Positions 43,485 to 54,135 of a stretch of DNA of 64,000 nucleotides are shown piece by piece. Where the stretch lies: NCBI GenBank assembly GCA_015501055.1, contig JADNYV010000164.1:17115-81114 (forward strand), read 5' to 3'. The translations under genes and the position numbers were made by a program. The notes beneath the pieces are model-generated. The model saw nothing but the letters and a program-made list of their open reading frames with translations. It was not told where the DNA came from and searched no databases. The first letter of the stretch is position 1. Each line of letters opens with the position of its first letter. This DNA is from Mucidula mucida. Taxonomy: Eukaryota; Basidiomycota; Agaricomycetes; Agaricales; Physalacriaceae.

Positions 43485-44702
43485 ATGAACATTCCCACGT
43501 TCCGGCGGATCGTTCCGTGCCTCTGCCATAACCAACCAATGCATGGCCCCGAAAGTCTCGCCGCTAGCTCCCTACTATCTCCCGAGACTATCACTCAACT
43601 CGTGCAGCAGTCGAAGACTGTTTACACGTCCCACGCCGATGTGAAAAATGATTATCAGAAATGGCTCAAGGGCAGAAAACTGCAGAACAGGTATCCGCTA
43701 GGCAAAGGAATCACGTTAAAAGCTCCATTCGACATTCCCTTCAAGAAAAGCCCTTCACCACAGGCGCTTTCCTCTGGTTTCCGTCAACCATTACGCCCTG
43801 CCGTAGATCAGAGCGTAGGAACTTTTGTTGGATACCTGACCTTGGGCCCGCGCTTGAGAGTCAACCGAAGCGGAAGGTCGGACATGTGGCTTGCCAATCT
43901 CGTCGACGAAGAAGGCTCTGCACAACGTCTCGTGTTGAAAATCGCCCAGGAGTCCTCCCAGAGCTTTCCGCAGCGCTATCTGGAACGCAATGCCGATCTA
44001 TCGAACGCGAAAATCGGGCACCCTATCGATCTTGTTGCTCCAGAGTTCTTCATTTATGAACGACTTCAACATCTACAAGGGTGGCTTCTGCCTTACTCAT
44101 ATGGGATTCACAAGGTCAGCGACAGGTTCCTGGATGATCTATGCGTTCTCACACCGTATTCCAGATCAAGATGCTAAACGACGAAGATGTGTATGTCTTT
44201 ATCACAGAGTTCATCGAAGGCCGAAACCTTCGTAAATGGAAAGCGGAAATTTCCACCCGGAAGACCCCGCACCTGTACCTCCAGCTCTCACGAACTATTT
44301 TGAGAAAGGTATAAAATGGTAAGATCCGAAAGGCGCATAAGAACGTTTACTGAAGTCTTCCAGATCCCACTCTTTATGGATGGTCTCGCGCTCCTCCATG
44401 CCAGTGGCCAAGGCATTGTTTGCATGCAGCTCCTTCACTGTCCAGACCATGTCATCCTTGTCGAGGACTCCAACTCGGAGGTGACGGGGGCTGTATTCGT
44501 CGAATTCCAGACATCAATCATGCTGAACGATCTTGTCGATGAGACCAGGCTCATGGAATTCGAAACGATGTGCCTGCTTTCTCATGTCGTACGTTGCTGC
44601 CCTATGCATGGACGGATGTTTGCCAAGTGGATGCAGGCGGAGAGAATCGTTGTGCCGGAGCATCTGTTTGTGGGCGTGGACCTCTCAGATCAAGACGTAT
44701 AA
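43485..44702 (+). pseudogene. Kinase-like gene, divergent fam1 member
   Basis: Exon 1 is 43485-44114, with an alternative start at the internal ATG MHGPESL. Exon 2 starts at 44165 after a 50-base intron, and exon 3 is 44364-44702. Exon 1 aligns with fam1 throughout: YQKWLKGRKLQNRYPL, the lysine in RLVLKIAQESS, LQGWLLPYSYGIHK. The catalytic loop is VCMQLLHCPDHVIL, so HRD is gone, and the DFG site is VEFQ, so the metal-binding aspartate is gone too. The hinge exon has a one-base loss near 44,246 (GAAATTT where GAAAATTT would keep frame), after which the conserved HPEDPAPVPPALTNYF is read out of frame. It is either a pseudogene of a pseudokinase or a pseudokinase with a sequencing slip. It is the only fam1 copy on the plus strand. 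Confidence 0.7.
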
Positions 44703-44981
44703 TGCTGGTGTTGTACTTCGTAGTCGCGCGTGATGTGTGCGAAAGAAACCTTAGTTGCTTGTCTTACTTTTCGTTACAATGTTACAAAATGGTTGCCCTG
44801 ACACTGGAATCGCTGATGGAGCAAGGCCGAGGTCTATGAGTTGCCAATCCAAATATACAGGCAAGACGTACAAGAGGCGCTAATTTGTCTAACATTCCTT
44901 TGGATGTCGCGTCTTGACGCCTTAAGCCTCCACAAATGTCGACGTGTGGCAGCGGCTCCATTCCATTCGTGGTCAAGACTA

Positions 44982-45624
44982 CTGTAGCGTTTTGACCGTA
45001 ACTTCACAGCCTGTGACCCATTATGGTCTGAAGTTACAGCAAACAGCTTCACAGACCCTTAAATTGCCTTTTTTGGACAGTCCCGCCTATAGTGGGACCT
45101 GAAATTTCCTTATTTGGAGGCTTGTGCCTGACCAAAGTGGTCCGTGACCCGTTATGATGTATATACTATCCGTACCGGTGGAGCGGATAATCACCTAGAA
45201 GCGGTTAATTCGAGTGTAGCTCTTGAACAAGGAAACCTTTTGGCCTCAAACTCTTGAGAAAATCAATTATGCATACTTGAACTACATTTGTACCAATTTT
45301 CAGAAAGGAGGCGTCAATAAATGGCTTTGCGTAGACAGCATTCGAGTGGGTGATGAGAATGATGTCATCGTCTTGTTTCCCACACCTCTCGAGTTGTCTT
45401 TCCCGCATACCAACATTGTTCTGCCCAAGGAGCTGTCAGAAGGTGTATTCTATATGTACAATTCATGTTCTCAACAAGTTGGGAGGTAGAAATAACAGGA
45501 GAAATCATTCACCGTCATTTTAACCGCTTCTAAGTGATTATCCGCTTCACCGGTACGGATAGTATAGCTTCACTTCAAAGACCCCCGTGACCCTTTATGT
45601 GAATTTGCGGTCGAAACGCTACAG
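44982..45624. mobile_element. Miniature inverted-repeat element, TA-flanked
   Basis: The ends CTGTAGCGTTTTGACCG (left) and, reverse-complemented, CTGTAGCGTTTCGACCG (right) form outer inverted repeats of about 30 bases, flanked on both sides by TA. A second inverted pair, ACTATCCGTACCGG then AGCGGATAATCAC, lies at about 45,163-45,215 and 45,515-45,575. The TA target and short length fit a Tc1/mariner-type miniature element with a nested second element. The internal frame at 45,223-45,489 (88 codons) shows no transposase motif. Confidence 0.7.
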
Positions 45625-47346
45625 TAGATAGCAAAATCCGTGTCTTGATAGTCTCTTCAGACAGCACCACGTCAGCGGACATCACGGCTGGATATTGCAT
45701 AGAAGAATTCTTTAAGACAGTGCTGCGTAACATGTTCTACGGACGAACTGTACGTGCTATGTCACCCAATGTTGAATGACCCGTAACTCGGAGCACATCA
45801 GTAAATTCCCATCCATATGGTGGTGCATGGCGCAGTATGGCGTATGGCGCGGCATGGTGCTAGACATGCCATATGGAGCCAGACCCTGCAGCCATACATC
45901 GGCAGAGTTGCCATACTTACTTCTTGAAAGATAACCAAAGAGTCATTCAAAACACAATGTTTCCGCTCCAGTGTTATAGTGCTGAAGTTGTCAGTGGCCA
46001 TTGCTCTCTCGTCGTTGAAGTCGGGATGATGGATCCGGTTATAGACCGGTCCGAGGTGCATGGTCTGTGCGTGAGCACGCAATCGATCATGTGCATGTTG
46101 GTTTTAGTTTTTTGTTAAGTCTTTTCTTACCTTCCCCCATCACCCCCAATGCCATCTCACTAGATGATGCTTATATGCCTTCGCTCACGCTAGTTTCTCC
46201 ATTGCATGCATTGTCACCTACGGATCCCGTGCCCCATTGCGCGCAATTCTACTACTGGACAAATATAAATCGAGAACGGGCTGCAAGAACAATGATAGCG
46301 ACGACTCCGAGGCGATGGGAGCACGGCAATCAAGATCCTATAAGGTGGCGATGATTTTAGCGAGGCGGACATGACCATTTTGAGGCGCGATAATACTACT
46401 GTTCTGACTACGATTCTGATGCAACATGGACAAACAAGCTGTGGCTACGAGGACCACAATGGTGACGCCTACGAGTACCACAATGTCGACAAGGACAATG
46501 GTTGTGACGATGGCAATGACACTGGATACTGAGACCAGGACGCGGATGAGGACCATACACAGCATCAACGAGAATTGAGGACCGTAAGGCGACCCAGGAC
46601 GATAGGCACAGGACAATGGTACAACCAACTCGGAGGACAAGAATGACTTGCAGGAGGTCAGCAGTGAGGCAAAGGTCCCGAGTGCAAGTATGCAGTCAAG
46701 GTAAGGCCTCCCAGTTGCTGTTCCCCCGCTCTTATCTATCTGCAGGTACTTTCATGACCACCACTGGCGATGGGACACCCAGAGCAAGATTTTCCGCAAG
46801 CATGCGCCACCCACCCGCCATCCGCTTGAGCACCGCCGCACCCTCCCTGTGCATACTCTACCAGTTTACCAGTATGGCGCGTCACATTCGTATTTCTGGT
46901 AGATCCTGTGTGTGGTTTATGTAGTCAATGACAATACACATTATTTTATTTTATTCTATCTGTGTCATGAGTCAATTGAGCGATGAAGCCTGAAATATGT
47001 AGATTTGAGTATTGTATGGATAGTATGGTGCTGTATGGTTGGCATGTATGGCCTCGTATGGCTGGTGTTGGCGGCATGTATGGTGTGATGCAGGTCACTT
47101 TATGTTGCCATACACGAACATGGCTCTATGGTTTGCATGGTTCGTATGGAAACATACCAACCATACAGGCGGGTACTTACTGATGCAGTTATATTCCTGG
47201 CGCCCGGAAAAGAGTAAATGAATCCCATTTATTCTTACTACACACTCGTGTCCGGCTCCCAATCAATCTTCATCGCCCTGACTTTCCCCTTCACTCGAAT
47301 CATCATCCAGGAAACGCGTTAGGTATCGATTTGATCTAAGGCACGG
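45625..47346. mobile_element. Possible element with TATGG-rich ends
   Basis: Both 45,809-45,890 and 47,008-47,170 are dense in TATGGC/CATGGT words. The outer edges, CATCAGTAAATTCCC near 45,796 and CATCAGTAAGTACCC read from the minus strand near 47,188, are similar over about 25 bases in inverted orientation. Together they could be subterminal repeats and inverted ends of a DNA element of about 1.4 kb. No target duplication and no transposase were found, and the internal frames are short. Confidence 0.35.
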
Positions 47347-47359
47347 TTAGAGATACTTA

Positions 47360-47525
47360 CAAGTCTGGGAGACATGTACCACAGCTCGAAGGACAGCGAG
47401 TTTCTCGTCGTCAAAGTCCGTCACCCGTGCATCTAATGTCTCGCCATCAATGTATTCAAGCATCAACACATAAGCCTCTTCTCCGCAAGGAAGGATAACG
47501 TTGTAGTAGTGCACCTTAGTGCGCT
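47360..47525 (-). pseudogene. Kinase-like hinge-exon fragment
   Basis: The minus-strand frame contains VILPCGEEAYVLMLEYIDGE then TLDARVTDF, the hinge-exon signature shared by all four kinase-like subfamilies. It is followed by what looks like a donor. No matching first or third exon is adjacent in frame, so this is an isolated piece. It may belong with the fragment at 48.0-48.25 kb as remains of a fifth subfamily. Confidence 0.55.
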
Positions 47526-48004
47526 CGTCGCAGAGTCGGATTGGGTTCATTCACCGGTGCGAGTTCATCGACTTAGGATTTCACAGTCTACATTTGGACA
47601 TGTTTATTTACTTATCTTTAGTCATACATCAGCCCACCTCAGTCTCCATTTCTCTGGTTCATTCTAGCCTTATACCAGACCTCTTACTAATTCTCTAGGA
47701 TCACACCACTTTTTACTCTCTAGACCATGGGCCTAGTTACTGAAGGCGGAGACCCATTCCTACCTTACCTTCTGACCACCACAGTCAGAATCTCATTCTC
47801 TTACGCCTTGATTTCGCTTGACGCTCAGAGCACAGAGTGCAAGAAGGAGCAGAGCATATCCATTCGAGACGTACTCTACATTTCACATCTGATCACTCGA
47901 CTTACGGCTTCGACCAGCTCCTATCGCAACTGACTATACCTCGCACATACATATTCGACGCACAGACAGACGTCAACGTCTACAACGTACAGAAACATGG
48001 TAAG

Positions 48005-49099
48005 TCAAAGAAGACACTTGGGACATGTAGTACACTCAGCTACAACAGCTCCAGGGATCCCACAATCCCTGCTTCTTTGGCATGTTCGAGGTCGATAAAT
48101 TGCCTCTTCGGAGAAAGCCAGTACAAATGCCGGCCCTGATACGTATCGGTATCCGACGATGGGAGACGGGAGTCGGAGCATGGAGGGCTGAACGATTTTC
48201 AGGACTACACGCTCTGGTTGCCCAACGGCCTCTAAAGGGTATCCATCATCTGCAAACAAGAATTTGCCTGTGGGGAATGTAAGTTCTTGCCAATCGCTCG
48301 TGCAAACTATACTCACGACTCTCTCGTAGGATTCGAGATGTTCAGTGTATTCTTTGCCTAGGTCATCGGCGTTCGCGAGGGGAGACAGCCACTGTACAAT
48401 CGTTTCGCCTTGGATGTAGTCCTATACCAGTATGTACGCCTCCTCCTTATGAGGCAGGACCATCTTGAAAACGATACGTTAGTCTTCATCACGAAAACGC
48501 TGTGTAACGATCTACCTTGTACGTCCCAAAATTGTAGGGAATGATCCGTCCTGGCAAATCACGCAGTCTGTGATATGCACGGCATTCTACATCGGCAGCC
48601 TCGTGCGCAAACAAGAAATCCTGGAGAGGTCTTTCTCCGGCAGTCGGCAGTGTCATTGCGGATTGCTGGAAAATCTTCAGCACGACGATCTCGCCAGCGG
48701 TCGAGTTATCGACTGGGATGAGCCGAGCCTTCCAAATCCTTGAGTGTTCGCCCTCGACCTTGTCCAGGATCCTGTGCGATGAGACCGCTTGGGAACTATG
48801 TCGAATGGGCTCAACGAGCTTCAACGTACACTCCGGATCTCCACCACCGCGCAGGAATGCAGGTAGTTCTCTACCATCGAAAGGCTTCTCGCGCCCCCGG
48901 ACAAGGATCGTATGCATGAAGTCTGAAAGAGGATTTCTAGTCACCGCCAGAGGACGTTCTCGTTCTGCCTGCTGATGCCGACAAATCTCCTCCGCCAACT
49001 GGTCGGTTTCTTCGGCGTCCGTAGGCGTAGGACCCAGTACCAGCCCAAGGCCGCAGGGGAAATACTAGCTATCTCTGAAGTCAAGTCGACGAGTGGCAT
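48005..49099 (-). pseudogene. Kinase-like gene, fam2 copy 3, fused to another kinase-like fragment
   Basis: Exon 1 is 48516-49099, 584 bases against 585 in the intact gene at 20.6 kb: one base is missing near 49,045, shifting the first 18 codons. The rest of exon 1 is well kept (SRIWKARLIPVDNS, VVLKIFQQSA, IIPYNFGTYK). The hinge exon has TAG in place of leucine (ILV*DYIQGE). At the start of the last exon, only about a dozen fam2 bases remain. At about 48,250 the sequence switches to a first-exon fragment of a different kinase-like gene (ERVVLKIVQPSMLRLP, SEEAIY). So this is a decayed gene ending in a foreign piece. Confidence 0.75.
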
Positions 49100-49528
49100 C
49101 GAAGGGAGGATTCGGATTGTAATCACAATACACGCATGTTATTCATTTGGGGTTCGCGGAGTTTAAATTCGGTGTCGTCTCAAGCCTTCTTCATTCACCT
49201 TCTGATTGCCTCCCAACGTTTGACTTGCTTAGGACAGCGTGTTATGAACTCTTGAGCAGTACACCAAGCATTATGGATTGCTTTCCTTATTGAAAAGTAG
49301 TACGATACACAACAGCTAACAAATAATGCACCGAATCCTCAATCTTCATCAGGTTCAGTCACGTCGCTTTTGTAAGAAGAAGAATCATCGCCGCTCTCTT
49401 CGTCGTTGCTCTGTTTGTTGTTGTTCTCTTCGTCGCTGTCAACGGGCCTGGGGTGGTCCGTTCGGATACATGACCTCAGAGGGTACATTTCCTGGAGTAT
49501 TCACCCAATCCTCCAGCCTAGCTCTAAC

Positions 49529-50537
49529 CTATCCCCCCGCATAGGCCAGGCAGCAGCGCAAGAGCGTGCGGACGCAAGGGGAACCTTGGTTGTCACTGCC
49601 GCACGCCACTTCACCAACAAGTGTTTCTGTCTCTGCACGAGTTTTCAAGAGCGCGCATTGTGCGAAATCAATGATAACGACTGTTCCGTCGGGACGAACA
49701 ATGATGTTGGTCAAATTCAGATCCATATCTGTATGCACTACGTAGGCTTCATGGATGGCGCGAAAGGTATCAATGATGGAGTGGATCTAGAATACTTTCA
49801 ACGATTGCGTGTAAGTCGTGTAGTAACGTACCATAACGGGAAGTAGTCCTTCGCGTGCGTGGGTTTCGTTTGTGTCATGATTCCCCACCCACTCGTGAAG
49901 CACCTCACCCTCAATATATTCAAGGATGAGGATATAAGCATCTTCTCCGTTTGGAAGAGTCACCTTAGTGGTGGAGTCAGTCGACGAAGGGTGCACTGCA
50001 GTGAAAACTTACCAGGAAGGTGCCGAAGTAGTAGGGTATTTGAGAGCCCTGTAATGGCCGCAGACGTCTGTACAGAATCTCTTCAAAGTACGCCAATTGA
50101 TGCGCAGGTGATCCCAGACGAATCCCCCTGACATCCGGGAACGGGCGCATGGAGGGCTGAAGGATTTTCAAGATGACACGCTCGGGCTGGCGCTCTTGGA
50201 CGGTGGCGCCACCATTGACTTTGAAGACATTCGCTACCCAGACTTGGGACATCTGGGCGCTCTCCGGTTCCGCAAATGACGCTGGCTTGGGAGCGCTAAT
50301 CGGTCGAAAACAATATTCGCCACCATCTAGAGCAAAAGACGGAATGGGGCGCTTATCGGGAGTCGGCTCTATTCGGAGTTTCTTGATGACTTCGGTGAAC
50401 GACCACCTGGCAGATATGCGATGTTTGCGTGCATCATTATATTTCCTCTCTAGATAGTCGCGGTCGCGAGACTCCTTCATGCACGTCATAGGAATGTGCG
50501 AGCATAGCTTGTATCCAGGGCAGAATGTAGCGGGCAT
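49529..50537 (-). CDS. Kinase-like protein, fam4 copy 3, tail lost
   Basis: Exons 50013-50537, 49832-49963 and 49529-49786 join in frame into 304 residues, with splice sites at the same places as in the other fam4 genes. The lysine in ERVILKILQPS, LQGSQIPYYFG, NGEDAYILILEYIEGE, the loop HTDMDLNLTNIIV and IDFAQC are all present. Where the other copies continue with GGPARARL, this one has GG followed by TAG. Downstream DNA still matches the acidic tail as far as about 49,340 but also contains an extra C. The kinase-like core may therefore still be made without its Ser/Asp tail. The sequence is clearly diverged from the 11.5 and 28.6 kb copies. Confidence 0.65.
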
Positions 50538-51400
50538 GTCGACGTGGGGAAAGATATTTCGGAACGGAAATGTACGCGAAAATAAGTAGCCGTCAACAGT
50601 GCCTGCGCATGTTTATTTCAGCCGATCTCGGCTTGAGCTATTCCATGACCAAATTCATGATGCTAGCTAAACGACGTGCGCCCATTGCGCCTGTATGACT
50701 ACCGCCATAGTGCTATTCCTGCTGCTTGCCAATGATCATTGTCTGTCGGATATATCTGCTGTATGGATTCTCGCAATTTGCAAGCGGCATTCTTTACCAC
50801 GAGGAGAACATTTGTATCGATTTGGGACACAAGAAAGTTGGGGCAGTTACGCAGTAATGCATAACTGCGAGCGGGAATCGGAGCTGAACGCACTGTGAGG
50901 GTGAAGAATATGGTACTACCCTTGGATCTATGCTGTAATCTTCTCTCGTTCCCTTCAGCCGTATCCGCCTTCGATTTCGCAATGTGATTATGCGCCTCCT
51001 GCCAAGCATTGCGGCTCAGAGTTCCAGGTTTCTGCTGACAGTTAGCAACTTCCCTTTGTTACGCTTAGTCCCGGATTACTCACCTTTCTTTCTATATTGT
51101 CATGGCTAAACGGAGGAGGCTCTGCACATCAATCGCCTCCTCCTTCTGAAAAGCCAGCATGAACTCTTTCATTATCTCGAGCGTGACCAATGGAGCCGAC
51201 AATCTTATCAAGTTTGTTGTTAAACTCGTCGTCAGTATAGAAGTATCCCAATGCGCCGGCAGGTCCAATGATTGTTTTGTTGATATCTGCATTCAGCCGC
51301 TCCGGTTCAACAGTTAGGATGTGATCCTGCCTCGACGGAACTAGATCTATGGTGACATGGTCAAACTGAATGCAATACTTATCAGACCGAAAGAATAGCG
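50538..51400. other. No firm gene
   Basis: A minus-strand frame near 51,200-51,350 reads NADINKTIIGPAGALGYF, then YTDDEFNNKLDKI, and looks like decayed coding sequence of a type I do not recognise. The rest holds nothing I can support. Confidence 0.35.
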
Positions 51401-51404
51401 ACGG

Positions 51405-51630
51405 AAAGATCTCCTAACATCAATTGAACAGCGCATCACCGTGGGGCCTGATGACAGCACGGCCAACCATACCATAAGGGCTTTCTGCCAGTCGCTTTGC
51501 GAGTCTAACAAGAAAACGCGCCTAGTCGAGACGAGCATCTCTCAAATCGTCCAAGAACCTTGTCTTTGTCAAGTGGCACTCGTCGACTATCGCCATAAAC
51601 GCCACCGAGTGAACGGCTAGCGGGAACAAT
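51405..51630 (-). pseudogene. GT61-like glycosyltransferase fragment
   Basis: After an acceptor GTAG the minus strand reads IVPASRSLGGVYGDSRRV, matching IVYASRSHGGVSNGGRRV of the GT61-like gene at 37.2 kb. About 130 bases later it reads VIRPHGDALFN, matching AIIGPHGGALFN, with stops and frame changes in between. It corresponds to the fourth exon of that gene only. It was probably produced by duplication and is now decayed. Confidence 0.65.
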
Positions 51631-51639
51631 CTACGAACA

Positions 51640-52110
51640 ACACGTTAGTAAGACGTCGTTCTTGTGAATTGGCTTTGAACAATGCGAAACAAACGTCACC
51701 AGTGTCTGGCGAGACAGCCATGGATAAACAACCACAGGCGAACACGATATCACGTGAAGGAGGAGAGTATCAATGTTTGTCGGTGTGAAGGTCTATTGTG
51801 CACAAAGGCTATACTCTGCCCACCATCATCGAATGAGGCTCGACACTCTCAGACTTTCATTCGCTTCATGTCTTATCATAGGACTACCACGAAAGCCTGG
51901 TCTTTGCACAACTACGACGTTCCACGATGCACTCATGAGCCCGACGCATTCATTGAAAACGCGAGTACGAGTCCGTTACAGATAGATGTTACATTTCCAT
52001 CTCAAACGAAGGGCCCTTCGGTCTCGATGGGATACTGGGGCAGAAATAGCTTGAGAGCTTAATGTTCCTTTCCTACGTCAGACATAAACTCTCAACATCA
52101 ACCACATTCT
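51640..52110. other. No gene recognised
   Basis: A plus-strand frame of 126 codons at 51,682-52,062 lacks recognisable features. Confidence 0.3.
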
Positions 52111-52112
52111 AC

Positions 52113-54135
52113 GTATAGGAAAGACGCACGGTGTAAGGAGGGTATCGAATCCCCAGAACCACATCAAGCCTGCCGATATCACATAAGTAGCATTTCCCTA
52201 GTCACACGGAACGTACCAATTCGGCGGATCCATCGATGCCCTGAAATGAGTGAAGGTGTCAAAGCCGTACTGTCCACGTACTCGTCAATGCACTTGCCAC
52301 TCTTGGAAGCAGACATAACTGACCTTGCCATACAACGCTCCGCCTGTAAGTGAATGATATAAGCATCTTTCGCAGAAACGCCTTGAGACTTACTTCCACT
52401 TGCCCCGACGCCCGAGAGAGGAAGCTCGTGCGATGCTGCATGCAGAACGACATCGTTCATGGATATAGCGCCGCTCTGAGTTTGGCTAAGAACTGTAGCA
52501 TGTGCGCATTAGGAGGGAACTCAATGTCCAATGAATTCAAAAGTACCCTGCTTCTTGAACTGCTCGTCCTTCCCAAACACATATATGGCAAGGGGATGCT
52601 CTCCATTGTTGACAAAATCGATTCCTTCATCAATGCTGGCAACGGTTACGATAGGCAGTACGGGCCCAAAGATTTCTCTATCGGTCATGGTCACTCGCAA
52701 TCAGATTAAGAAGAAACAATTCGACGTACTCGGACATCAGAGCGTCGTTGAATGGTACGTCAACAACGACCGTCGGTGCAATCGCCTTTGTAGCTTCGTC
52801 GACATCGCCGCCAAAAGCTATAGTCCCTTGAGTGGCCTTGAGCAGTCCGGTGACGCGCTTGAACGCTTCAGCTGTAACCATCTTTCCCATCACACCCGCA
52901 GCAAAAGGTCCATCTGGATAGAATTCATCGTGTCTGAGAGAAGTAAATTCAGTACGTGTTCCACAGAGATTGCTTGTCAACCTACGCTTTCTTGAGAGCA
53001 TCAACCAACTCGGCTTCTAGTTCCTTGGGAACAAGGACGTAGTCTGGGGCGATACACGTCTGCCCGGCGTTAACAACCTTTCCCCAGAGAATACGTCGAG
53101 CGGCGATCTGCATGTCACAAGAAGGGTGTATGAATACGGGCGACTTCCCTAGGAAGATGATATCAGGGCTCTCATTCTAAGGCCAATCGTCGTAATTACC
53201 TCCAAGCTCCATGGTGACAGGCGTCAATGTCTTCGCTGCCGCGATGGAGACAATCCGACCCACACGGGTGCTGCCCGTAAACACAACTAGCGGACGCGCT
53301 TGTCAGTATACCCGCAATCCCAAGATCATTGCACTCACGGTGCGCCCATCGCATATCAAGAAGCTGGTTTTGAAAGGGCATCAAAAATCACGATAGTGTA
53401 CATCTGAGAAACGGGCTTACTTTCTCCATAACCTCGATGCCTCCATTGACTACACGCAGGACACCAGGATTCACGTACTTTGGGAACATTTCCGCAAACA
53501 ACGCCGACATAGCCGGAGTTGATTCGGATGGCTTGAACACGACAGTGTTGCCAGCGGCGATCGCGGATACCTGTAGAACACAAATCAACGACAGGATTAT
53601 CGTGCTCTGAACGACTAAACGTACTATGGGACGAACACAGACAGCCATGGGGTAGTTGAAGGGTCCTACAATGAGACAAACACCTTTTCCTTGCTTGTAT
53701 ACGACGCGTCTAGTTGCGCTCCAGACTAACGAGAACGCTGGCTTTTCCGGCGCCGTCCATTTAGAAAGATTCTTAGGATAATGACGATCTCCGCTATGAC
53801 TAGGTCGATTTCCAGCCTAGACAAGAGGAAATAAACGTCAATCGAGGATGTCATGCTCAGGAAGAAGACGTTACAAACATATGCACTTCGAACTTGGGTT
53901 TCCCCAGGTCCGTAAACAAGGCGTCCTCGATGGCGACGGTATTGTCGCGGAGCATGTACGCTATCTGGGTAAGCAGATACTTGCGATAGTCGATAGAGCT
54001 AAGGCATCTCCGACCGAAATGTGGCATCGAGATCACCCCGAATCTGACGATGATAAGTCAGTCATCGTAAGAGCAGGGGATTAGACCGTACAGAGGCGAT
54101 CTGTTCAAGAGGTGTGTATACCAGAGGGGAGACAT
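52113..54135 (-). pseudogene. Aldehyde dehydrogenase, ALDH3-type, with frame slips
   Basis: Many short exons spell an ALDH3-like enzyme, which oxidises fatty or aromatic aldehydes to acids with NAD(P). The pieces are, in order: [102 protein letters not shown] with the catalytic Glu; NAGQTCIAPDY with the catalytic Cys; EIFGPVLPIVTV; NDVVLHAASHELPLSGVG; FRASMDPPNW; LDVVLGIRYPPYT. The probable start is the ATG at 54135. Three single-base slips break the frame, near 54,115, 54,010 and 53,775; the rest, including the active-site residues, is intact. Such a pattern can be a young pseudogene or assembly error. Confidence 0.8.

Noticed and set aside
45223..45489. 88-codon frame inside the miniature element as a transposase remnant
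   Set aside because: No DDE-type motif or helix-turn-helix could be seen; the length and composition are compatible with chance.
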